Shown here piece after piece: positions 24,732-32,129 of a DNA stretch of 38,569 nt (positions within the stretch are counted from its first letter, which is position 1; each line of letters starts with the position of its first letter). The translations under genes were made by a program, and so were the position numbers. This DNA is from Paludibacter sp. (GTDB lineage: Bacteria; Bacteroidota; Bacteroidia; Bacteroidales; Paludibacteraceae). The stretch covers positions 1 to 38,569 of the forward strand of contig JAAFGX010000035.1 in assembly GCA_010365115.1 (NCBI GenBank), read 5' to 3'. A model generated the notes under the pieces. That model did not search any database. It saw only the letters and a list, made by a program, of their open reading frames with translations, and was not told the DNA's origin.

Positions 24732-25592
24732 TTGAATCAAAAAAGCATAAACATAGCCGATTTTCAAATAAATCTACTATCTGAAACTGAAATGGTTTTT
24801 GAAATTGGTTACGAACCTTTTTTTTTAACAACCAAAAACTATATTAGCGATATAAACATTCAGTGTTTTTCGGAAATTCCAACATTACCACATCATTTTC
24901 AGAAACCGGTTTTTGAAGCTGAAAACGATACACAAAAATTTTATTCCATTTATAAAATGGATAATGATTTGGTTTTTCTGATCTACAATCAGCAAAACAT
25001 CAATGAAATTCAACAATATGCGGTTTTGGATGAATCTTTCAAAAACTGGAAAATTTATTCTCATTCAAATCCGGAAGGACAGATCAATCCGCTTCGATAC
25101 CCAATGGGGCCTATCGTTATGCAATATCTTACGGTAAAATCGGAAGCTGTCATGATTCATGCTTCCTGCGTTTTTGATGGTGAAAAAGGTCGCATTTTTA
25201 CAGGCTTTTCGGGAGCAGGAAAGAGCACTATGTCAAAAATATGGGCTGAAGCCGGGAACTTAATAATTAACGACGACCGATTGATAATTCGCAAAACCAG
25301 AGAAGGTTATTTTGCATATAACACACCCATGTATTATGCCGACGAACCCAAAAAAGCGCCTTTAAGCAGTATTTTCTTAATCAAACATTCGCCTGAAAAT
25401 AAAATAATCAAATTGAGTGGTGCATTGGCTGTATCAAAAGTGCTTGCTTTTTGCATTCAAAATAATTTTGATAAATATTTTATTGCAAATAACCTCAATT
25501 TTATTGCAGAATTGAGTACTCAAGTTGCTGTTTATGAACTTGGAGTAGTGCCCGACATGAATATCATTAATTATGTATTAACCAATGAATGA
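24732..25592 (+). CDS. HPr-kinase-like P-loop protein
   Basis: A 286-residue protein whose C-terminal half matches the catalytic fold of HPr kinase/phosphorylase. It has IHAS at 142-145, the P-loop GFSGAGKST at 158-166 and INDDR at 179-183, corresponding to the HprK GVGKS and ADD motifs. The N-terminal 130 residues are of unknown fold. HprK-like proteins without a PTS link occur in RiPP gene clusters, where some phosphorylate a precursor peptide. Such a role here is inferred. The gene begins with TTG, 18 bases after the pqqD-like stop. The next in-frame ATG (24792) would remove 20 plausible residues. Its end overlaps the ABC gene by 8 bases, so the two are translationally coupled. Confidence 0.78.
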   Translation: MNQKSINIADFQINLLSETEMVFEIGYEPFFLTTKNYISDINIQCFSEIPTLPHHFQKPVFEAENDTQKFYSIYKMDNDLVFLIYNQQNINEIQQYAVLDESFKNWKIYSHSNPEGQINPLRYPMGPIVMQYLTVKSEAVMIHASCVFDGEKGRIFTGFSGAGKSTMSKIWAEAGNLIINDDRLIIRKTREGYFAYNTPMYYADEPKKAPLSSIFLIKHSPENKIIKLSGALAVSKVLAFCIQNNFDKYFIANNLNFIAELSTQVAVYELGVVPDMNIINYVLTNE

Positions 25593-27834
25593 TAGTAAAT
25601 TAAACAATGAACTTTACAATTTAGCTGAAACTATTCTTAATGGAAACCATTCATTGAGTTATAAAATGAAAGGATTCAGTATGTATCCTACTCTTAGACC
25701 AGGAGATATTGGTTTGGTTGAGAAATTTGGTACAGAAGAATATAAAGTTGGGGATATTGTTGTTTTTAAGTCAAATGGGATATTAGTAGGTCATAGACTA
25801 ATAGAAATAAACATTGAAAATGGTGAACGCATTTATATAACAAGAGGAGATAAAAGTCCACGAAATGATGCACCATTTAGGAACGAAGATCTTTTAGGAA
25901 AAATCACTTCTTTCGAGAGAAAAAATCGCAAAATAAAAATAAACAGTCCTCTTTCGAAAATGAGGAAATTTTCAGTGCTCCATTTTCATAAACATACACT
26001 AAACATTTACAACTTTATGCTTCGGAATGAAAATCGTATCAACTCGCTTTTTTCAAATCTGAGATCAATCAAACGGAATGTTTCAATTGTCTCAAAAGGC
26101 TCTGAAAAAGTTTTTATAATAAATGCCGTCATTTCCGTACTTCAGGGAATAATCCCATTTATTATTATAGTGTGCATTAAATCGTTAGTTGATTATCTGT
26201 CTATATCTTCTACTCAAAACATACGTGAACAGTTATTTTTTATCTCGCTCTTAATTGGGACAGCACTTGTTTTTCTTTTAAGTGCGGTACTTTCAGAAAT
26301 AAAAACCTTATATTCCGAAAAATTATCGCAATCTATTACCCGTCGTATTTACGAAAAATTACACAAAAAGCATGCTTTGCTCGACTTGTCGAATTACGAA
26401 AATCCCGATAAACAAGATAAAATTCACCGTGCAGTGCAGGAAGCATCTTTCCGCCCAATCAAAATCATGAATGCATTGCTCTTGGGCATAAAATCGATTG
26501 CTTCCGTACTGTTCTTAATCGGTTTATTTATCTCCATCAAATGGTATTTGGTAGTGATTTTATTAATAGCTATTATTCCCGATGTTTTTGTAAGACTTAA
26601 ATTTTCAAAGAAACTCTATGAACTAAAAGATTCGCAAAGTACAAAAGAACGCGAAATGTATTATTATAACCGAATTTTAACCGGTTTTCCCTTTGCTAAA
26701 GAATTGAAATTATTTGGTTTTTCAGATTTTTTTCTAAAACGATTTTCAAAAGTTCAAGAAACTCTTTATGAACAAAAAATATCACTTCGCAAATCGGAAC
26801 TTCGTTTAGGAATTTTTGCACAGATTTTTGCAGTAGTTTTAATATTTATTTCACTTGGGTATGTTTCATTGCTTAAAATAAATGGTGAAATATCGATTGG
26901 TACTGTTGTATTGTTTTTCTTTGCTTTTCAGCGCGGTTATTCGGTTTTAAATGAATTTTTCCGTTCTATTACTCAAATATTAGAAGATAATACTTTTTTG
27001 AAAGATGTCATAGATTTTCTAAATGCTCCTACACGGGCAAAATCAATTTCCGATTTTATTGTCCCATTTTCGTTGAACAAAGAAATCAGATTTGAAAATG
27101 TTAGTTTTAGGTACGAATCTAGCAAAAGAGACGCTTTAAAATCTATCAACATTAATATTCCAGCAGGGAAAACTGTAGCTTTTGTTGGTGCTAATGGTTC
27201 GGGAAAAACTACTTTAATTAAATTACTTTGTGGATTTTATGAGCCCGATTCAGGCAGAATTCTTTTTGATGGCATAGATTCTAATCAAATAGGACAAAAA
27301 GTAGTTTGTGAAAATATTACAGCCGTATTCCAGGATTTTGCTTTGTATAATATTCCTGTTTTCGAGAATCTTGGATTAGGGAACATTCAAAAATCTTTTA
27401 ATCTTGAAAAAGCCAAAGAAGCAGCAAAAGCAGCCGGAATTGATGACATAATTGAGACATTACCGAATGGCTACCATACTTTACTTGGTAATTTATTTAA
27501 AGGTGGCGAAGAATTAAGTATCGGTCAATGGCAAAAAATGGCTATCGCTCGTGCTTTTTATCGCAATTCGTCATTAATATTGATGGATGAACCTTCGAGT
27601 GCGTTGGATGCAAATTCTGAAATGCAAATTATCAATAGTTTGAAAGATTTATCTCAAGGCAAAACTGCTGTTATCGTAAGTCACCGACTCACTACGGTCC
27701 AATGGGCCGATTTGATTTATTTTTTTCAGGATGGAGAAGTAGTGGAATCGGGTAGTCACAACGAACTGATGGCATTGAAAGGTAGTTATTTTGCACTGTT
27801 TCAAACAGCGAATAAACAGTTTGAAGAATCCTAA
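25585..27834 (+). CDS. ABC exporter with N-terminal S26 signal-peptidase-like domain
   Basis: A 749-residue fusion. Residues 1 to about 125 are an S24/S26 peptidase-like domain. It has GFSMYPTLRPGD (30-41) with the predicted nucleophile Ser32, GDIVVFK, VGHRLIEI with His70, and TRGDKSPRND with Asp89 or Asp95. This is the Ser-His-Asp set of SipW/ER-type signal peptidases. Transmembrane helices follow from about 175 to 465. The ATPase domain has Walker A GANGSGKTT (535-543), Gln583, signature LSIGQ (644-648), Walker B LILMDEP and His700. The peptidase domain has no helix before it, so it should face the cytoplasm. That mirrors C39-peptidase exporters, which cut precursor leaders during export, with an unrelated serine peptidase. 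Its stop overlaps pabC, on the opposite strand, by four bases. Confidence 0.88.
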   Translation: MNDSKLNNELYNLAETILNGNHSLSYKMKGFSMYPTLRPGDIGLVEKFGTEEYKVGDIVVFKSNGILVGHRLIEINIENGERIYITRGDKSPRNDAPFRNEDLLGKITSFERKNRKIKINSPLSKMRKFSVLHFHKHTLNIYNFMLRNENRINSLFSNLRSIKRNVSIVSKGSEKVFIINAVISVLQGIIPFIIIVCIKSLVDYLSISSTQNIREQLFFISLLIGTALVFLLSAVLSEIKTLYSEKLSQSITRRIYEKLHKKHALLDLSNYENPDKQDKIHRAVQEASFRPIKIMNALLLGIKSIASVLFLIGLFISIKWYLVVILLIAIIPDVFVRLKFSKKLYELKDSQSTKEREMYYYNRILTGFPFAKELKLFGFSDFFLKRFSKVQETLYEQKISLRKSELRLGIFAQIFAVVLIFISLGYVSLLKINGEISIGTVVLFFFAFQRGYSVLNEFFRSITQILEDNTFLKDVIDFLNAPTRAKSISDFIVPFSLNKEIRFENVSFRYESSKRDALKSININIPAGKTVAFVGANGSGKTTLIKLLCGFYEPDSGRILFDGIDSNQIGQKVVCENITAVFQDFALYNIPVFENLGLGNIQKSFNLEKAKEAAKAAGIDDIIETLPNGYHTLLGNLFKGGEELSIGQWQKMAIARAFYRNSSLILMDEPSSALDANSEMQIINSLKDLSQGKTAVIVSHRLTTVQWADLIYFFQDGEVVESGSHNELMALKGSYFALFQTANKQFEES

Positions 27835-28427
27835 AATACTTTATCGATATCCAATATCAATTCACCAAATTCTATCATAGCATTGAATAAGGCAATTTGT
27901 TGATAATTTTTTAAATCTAGTATTTTAATATCTTTTTCAATCAACTTTCCTTCTTTGAGCAATTCTGCTCTGTTTACTCCATAAAGTAACGGAATTTGTG
28001 GAGTAAACCAGTTATTCCCATCGAACAAAGCTATGTTGCAATAAGAAGTATCAGTCAATAAGCCATTTTTAACCAACAACACATCATCGCAATCGCCTCG
28101 TAGAGCGAAAGCTGCATTGTAGAGGCTTCTATCTTCGGGTTTGTAAGGCAAACTTTCTATTTCAGTCCCGATAAGTCGAAGTGAGTTGATTGGTCGCATA
28201 ACATACTGACTGAATTCCAATTGACGAATTTCAACATTATAGATTACACGGCATTTAAAAATTCCTTTTTCGGTTGGGAAATCAGAATTGCTAAGAAATT
28301 CGGCTAAATCGAACACTTTTTCATTGGGAAAAAATGCTTCAAAAGCTTTCCGGATCCTTGACTGATGAAGGTCAATTCTCTTGAATTTGCCATCCTGTAA
28401 TTTTATCGATTCAATAAATCGGTACAT
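27831..28427 (-). CDS. pabC: aminodeoxychorismate lyase, class IV aminotransferase fold
   Basis: A 198-residue PLP enzyme of the class IV aminotransferase fold. LPYKPEDRSLYNAAFALRG contains the probable PLP lysine, and LVKNGLLTDTSYCNIALFDG is the family's active-site block. It would release pyruvate from 4-amino-4-deoxychorismate to give p-aminobenzoate for folate. The length is short (many PabC are about 260-270), with a compact N-terminal domain. It overlaps the end of pabB by 17 bases, confirming a paired function. Its own stop overlaps the ABC exporter stop on the other strand by four bases. Confidence 0.85.
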   Translation of the reverse strand: MYRFIESIKLQDGKFKRIDLHQSRIRKAFEAFFPNEKVFDLAEFLSNSDFPTEKGIFKCRVIYNVEIRQLEFSQYVMRPINSLRLIGTEIESLPYKPEDRSLYNAAFALRGDCDDVLLVKNGLLTDTSYCNIALFDGNNWFTPQIPLLYGVNRAELLKEGKLIEKDIKILDLKNYQQIALFNAMIEFGELILDIDKVF

Positions 28428-29400
28428 ATACTTTTTGAATTAGTTCTTCGTATTCTTTTTGCAAATCACTTTGAGCAGTTATTCCACCTCCGCTTTTAAA
28501 AAATAATTTATCACCAATTTTTTCAATAAATCGAATCATAACTGCAGAATCCAAATTTTCACCATCAAACCAGCCACAAATCCCCGTGTAAAATCCCCGT
28601 TCGTAACCTTCTGCATTTTCAATTATTTCCAGAGTTTTTGATTTTGGAGCTCCACTTATTGAACCTGCCGGGAGAAGAGAAAACAGAATATCACCTAATC
28701 GTTCCAAATAATTATCCGGCAAATGACCTGAAATTTGGGAGCTTACCTGCAATAAATCCTGTTTATTCGTTTTAAGCTTTTCGATATAACGGTACCGTTT
28801 TACTTCCACATTTTCGGCAACTAAACTCAGGTCGTTTCTAATTAAATCAACAATGGTGGCATGTTCGGCCTTTTCTTTCGGGTCGTTCAATATAATTTCT
28901 TCGGCATTCGGCATGGAAGCATCAATCGTTCCTTTCATCGGATAAGATGAAATGGTTTGTCCATTTATACGAATAAATGTTTCGGGCGAAAGTACAGTAA
29001 ATTTATTGTATAGCCAAAGTTTGTATTTTGCATTACCAAGCTTGTATAAATCAAGTAATGACAAATTGGTTTCAACCTCAGTGGGTTGAGTAAGGTTTGT
29101 TAGAAAAGAATTTCCCAAATGGATTTGCTCAATTACGTAATCGAACTTTGGACGATATTCTTCAATATTTAGTTGCAAAACCTGCCAAAGAATTGTTTCG
29201 TGTTCTGCGTTTTGCGTTTTGCGTTTTGCGTTCTCAAATCGAACAAATCGATCATCCAATTCATACTGTTTAATAACATAACCTTGCTCAGCTTTATAAT
29301 CAATAATAAACAAAAATGGAGTATGCAGAGCAGCCAAACTGTTGATTTGCTGAATTATTTGTTGCTTTTTTAAAAGTATATATGGGAACGTTTCTGTCAT
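28411..29400 (-). CDS. pabB: aminodeoxychorismate synthase component I
   Basis: A 329-residue chorismate-binding enzyme that makes 4-amino-4-deoxychorismate. Motifs in order are SSYPMKGTID with the key Lys, EHATIVDLIRNDL, LLPAGSISGAPK, and GFYTGICGWFDG with a C-terminal FKSGGGITAQSD. It lacks the longer N-terminal domain of trpE-type enzymes. Near residue 60 a stretch rich in Asn, Ala, Lys and Arg (ENAKRKTQNAE) is encoded by a 7-bp tandem repeat, in a part without recognised function. It is co-transcribed with pabC. No glutaminase (pabA) is in the window. Confidence 0.92.
   Translation of the reverse strand: MTETFPYILLKKQQIIQQINSLAALHTPFLFIIDYKAEQGYVIKQYELDDRFVRFENAKRKTQNAEHETILWQVLQLNIEEYRPKFDYVIEQIHLGNSFLTNLTQPTEVETNLSLLDLYKLGNAKYKLWLYNKFTVLSPETFIRINGQTISSYPMKGTIDASMPNAEEIILNDPKEKAEHATIVDLIRNDLSLVAENVEVKRYRYIEKLKTNKQDLLQVSSQISGHLPDNYLERLGDILFSLLPAGSISGAPKSKTLEIIENAEGYERGFYTGICGWFDGENLDSAVMIRFIEKIGDKLFFKSGGGITAQSDLQKEYEELIQKVYVPIY
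29207..29234. repeat. four-copy 7-bp tandem repeat inside pabB
   Basis: GCGTTTT three times, then GCGTTCT, on the plus strand (reverse complement AAAACGC). A change of one unit would shift the pabB frame, because 7 is not a multiple of 3. The same words occur in the metA leader. Confidence 0.9.
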
Positions 29401-29424
29401 TTTTGTTGAATAAACTTAATGCTG

Positions 29425-29432
29425 CAAAGTTA
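29425..29432 (-). promoter_or_regulatory. -7 promoter element for pabB
   Basis: The minus strand reads TAACTTTG, matching TAnnTTTG, 24 bases before the ATG at 29400. The -33 element is unclear, and the nearest TTG is only 16 bases away. Confidence 0.5.
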
Positions 29433-29451
29433 CGTAAAGTTTTTAAAACAA

Positions 29452-29482
29452 CTGACGGGGTGACTTGAAGCCACCCCGTCAG
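29452..29482 (-). terminator. terminator after the T9SS-exported protein gene
   Basis: A perfect 11-bp GC-rich stem, CTGACGGGGTG/CACCCCGTCAG, with a 9-nt loop. On the minus strand it is followed by a T-rich run and comes 34 bases after the stop at 29517. Confidence 0.85.
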
Positions 29483-29516
29483 AATAAAAGAAAATTTTAT
29501 AAAAGAAACCAAACAC

Positions 29517-31676
29517 CTAAAGCACTACTTTATAAGCTTTCGAATTGATTCTTACAATATAAGCTGAATTGTGTTGAACAGGTAATTCTAAAGTTTCACC
29601 TGTTGATTTTGTAGTTTGTAATAATTTCCCTGAAAAAGAAAACAACTCAACAGTTTCATTTTTTTTAGCGCCTTGCACAATTATATTCTTGGAATTTGAA
29701 TATATTCTCACTTGGTTAGCATCTGCACCAGAGATATCTGTAGATAACAATACGTTTCCATCTAATGCAATGTATTTAGATGTAATCCCATTAGAAGAAA
29801 CATCAATTTGACCTAAATACTTACTCACTCCCAATCCTGCAGCTAAACGTACATAAATTGATGTTGGAAGTACTTTTCCACTTGATATCGGAAGAACCAA
29901 ATTACTTGTTCCTAAAAAACCAGTTCCCATAATGGTCGATAATTCAAAGCCTGCCGGAGCACTGATGATCAGATCTGATAACAAACCATCAGCACTTACA
30001 GAAAACGATTGTTGGTTTGATGGTCCGTTGCCAATTAAATAATTTAATTCTGAAATTATACCTGTGGAAACCGTTAGCGTCTTAGGCACGGAAACCAATC
30101 CACTCAAATATATCGAGTTAGTTATACCACCACCTGTTTGTAATACAATACTTCCAGAACGAGAACCGTCAGTTAGATTTGCTTTTAATCGTACATAAAT
30201 TAAAGTTGAATTGATAATGCCACTTGATTGTGATAAAACTAATTGCGAAGTTCCACTAAATTGACTACCCGTTTCAGTTGATATTTCGTAATCTGAAGAT
30301 GCTGTAATGATTAATCCCGGTGAAATTTCTTTACCGCTAACTGTAAAAAACTGTACAGCAGAAGGACCGTTTCCTACCACATAACCGAAGTCTGTTAATG
30401 TTGTAGATGAAACATTTATTTTAGGAATTAAGTTAACAGCACCTGCAAAAGCAATTGTTTTCGTTGTTTTCGTTGTTGCCCCGGATGTTAAACTTAGGTT
30501 TTCAAAATATGAACCCTTTGTCAAACCGGCTTTTAGTCTTACATAAATGGTGATTAATGCTACATTACCGCCCGATTGTGAAATAGTAAATGAATTAGAA
30601 CCCGAAAAGTCAAAATGTGCGAATATTGAGATTTCATAACTTTCGGGAGCGCTAATGGTAATGCCACTAGTCAGACCACTTCCTGATACAGTAAACGATT
30701 TTATGTTAGAAGGACCATCACCTTCGTTGTAAGTAAATCCAGATAATGACAATATAGAGTTGTTTATAGTAGCAGGTGGTGGACCTACTGTTCCTGTTAA
30801 TAAAATCGACGATGAAGTTGCATTGGCAGATACAACGGTAATATTTCCACCATAAGTATTGGAAGTTAAGTTTGACTTTAATCGCGTGTAAATTGTAACC
30901 GAGTTTACAAATCCATTGATCTGAGGGATAATTATTGAATTTTTTGGATCAAAAGAACTTCCAGAAAACGTTGATATTTCATAGTTTAAAGGTGCAGTAA
31001 CAGTTATTGGAACTATGAGGTTGCTTCCTTTCACTATAAAGGACTTTTCACTTGAAGGACCATTACCTGGAGTGTAATTAAATCCGATCAAATCCGTTTT
31101 CGAAACATAGACTGTAGGTTTAGTATTTAAGCTAAACGAAAAATTATCCCAGAAAACGATACTATAGGCCGAACTTTGCACGTTAAAAACAAAATCAGTG
31201 GCACCTATTGGAGCTACGATATCACATGTATAGGTTTTCCAAACTCCAAGTTCAGTAAACAAATAAGCACCTTTTCCTCCAGGACCTTTTAAAATTAGAG
31301 AATCTTCAAGCGACATTGCAATAGCTTTATTTGCCGAGTTTTTGAAATAACAGGAAATTAGGGCATCTTCTCCATCACCTTGTTCAATGTAATATGATAA
31401 TTTGAGAGTATAAGTTTTACCTGCCGTGACTGTTACGCTTTGTGAAACAGAAATGTCATTGTTAGATTGTCCAGTGTTAATTTTACAAGATGTTGCACCT
31501 TCAGTAAAAATTAAATTATTTTGTGAAATATAAGTTGTATTTGTAAAAGTCCAGCCCGTAGGTTTACCATTTGCCCAGGTTTCGAACCCAGGATTCACCA
31601 ATAAATTCTGTGCATTTAAATGTATTGCACAGAATAAAACGATCAACAATAGTAGATTTTTTTTCATGTGTTTCAT
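29517..31676 (-). CDS. secreted multi-repeat protein with type IX secretion sorting domain
   Basis: A 719-residue exported protein. A signal peptide (about residues 1-23, ending LNAQ) leads into a jelly-roll-like domain (about 25-185, starting LLVNPGFETW) of the kind often binding carbohydrate. Four copies of a repeat of about 110 residues follow (188-297, 303-413, 418-527, 532-641). Each has a GNGPS block, a YEIST-like strand and IYVRLKA. The C-terminus (about 652-719, VRIYSNSKNIIV to AYIVRINSKAYKVVL) is a type A sorting domain that directs passage through the type IX secretion system to the cell surface. The terminal pattern is a confident match. The function of the repeats is unknown. It is monocistronic with its own terminator. 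Confidence 0.88.
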   Translation of the reverse strand: MKHMKKNLLLLIVLFCAIHLNAQNLLVNPGFETWANGKPTGWTFTNTTYISQNNLIFTEGATSCKINTGQSNNDISVSQSVTVTAGKTYTLKLSYYIEQGDGEDALISCYFKNSANKAIAMSLEDSLILKGPGGKGAYLFTELGVWKTYTCDIVAPIGATDFVFNVQSSAYSIVFWDNFSFSLNTKPTVYVSKTDLIGFNYTPGNGPSSEKSFIVKGSNLIVPITVTAPLNYEISTFSGSSFDPKNSIIIPQINGFVNSVTIYTRLKSNLTSNTYGGNITVVSANATSSSILLTGTVGPPPATINNSILSLSGFTYNEGDGPSNIKSFTVSGSGLTSGITISAPESYEISIFAHFDFSGSNSFTISQSGGNVALITIYVRLKAGLTKGSYFENLSLTSGATTKTTKTIAFAGAVNLIPKINVSSTTLTDFGYVVGNGPSAVQFFTVSGKEISPGLIITASSDYEISTETGSQFSGTSQLVLSQSSGIINSTLIYVRLKANLTDGSRSGSIVLQTGGGITNSIYLSGLVSVPKTLTVSTGIISELNYLIGNGPSNQQSFSVSADGLLSDLIISAPAGFELSTIMGTGFLGTSNLVLPISSGKVLPTSIYVRLAAGLGVSKYLGQIDVSSNGITSKYIALDGNVLLSTDISGADANQVRIYSNSKNIIVQGAKKNETVELFSFSGKLLQTTKSTGETLELPVQHNSAYIVRINSKAYKVVL

Positions 31677-31881
31677 ATTTAAAATACTAGTTAATTTTAA
31701 TTTTAAGCGACAATAAACAAATAAATAAGTAGCTACAAGTATTTAGTTACGAGTTACAAGTCTTATTATCTGAAAGTTATTCCAAAATAACCTATCAATA
31801 ATATTTTTAATTACTTATATAAAATGTAGAAGTGTGCTGTAAATTTTTCATGTCCAATATTTTTTGATTTATTACAGAATA

Positions 31882-31925
31882 CAAATATAGGAAAGTGGAT
31901 ACTAAAGAAAAACTAGACAAATATA
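31882..31925 (-). promoter_or_regulatory. two TATATTTG elements upstream of the T9SS cargo gene
   Basis: The minus strand carries TATATTTG at 31925-31918 and 31889-31882, both exact TAnnTTTG matches. They imply leaders of about 200 nt before the start at 31676. Neither has a well-placed -33 box. Confidence 0.4.
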
Positions 31926-32056
31926 ATTATTATTTTATTATTATTGTTTTAATTTCGTAAATATAATTTATAAAATATAAAAATATATTATTTGTGTCAT
32001 AATTATTATAATAAATTGAAAATCAAACAGTAATAAATATGATTAAATAAAAAAGC

Positions 32057-32070
32057 CATGCAAATGCATG
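32057..32070 (-). terminator. terminator of the DEAD-box helicase gene
   Basis: A short CATGC/GCATG stem with a 4-nt loop. On the minus strand it is followed by GGC and a run of T residues. It comes 60 bases after the helicase stop. The stem is short, so termination may be partial. Confidence 0.55.
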
Positions 32071-32129
32071 AGTAAAATGACTATTATAAATTATATTGCT
32101 TTTCTAAATATTTTCTCAAACAAAAAACA

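Larger units (their letters stand above)
31677..32129. other. intergenic region with promoter candidates and helicase terminator
   Basis: About 450 AT-rich bases upstream of the T9SS cargo gene and downstream of the helicase gene. It contains two minus-strand TATATTTG elements and a small terminator (annotated separately). Otherwise there is no coding-like frame or RNA fold. Confidence 0.5.

Noticed and set aside
24097-27834. Lasso-peptide gene cluster
   Set aside because: There is no asparagine-synthetase-like cyclase and no transglutaminase-like leader protease, so the lasso class is not supported.
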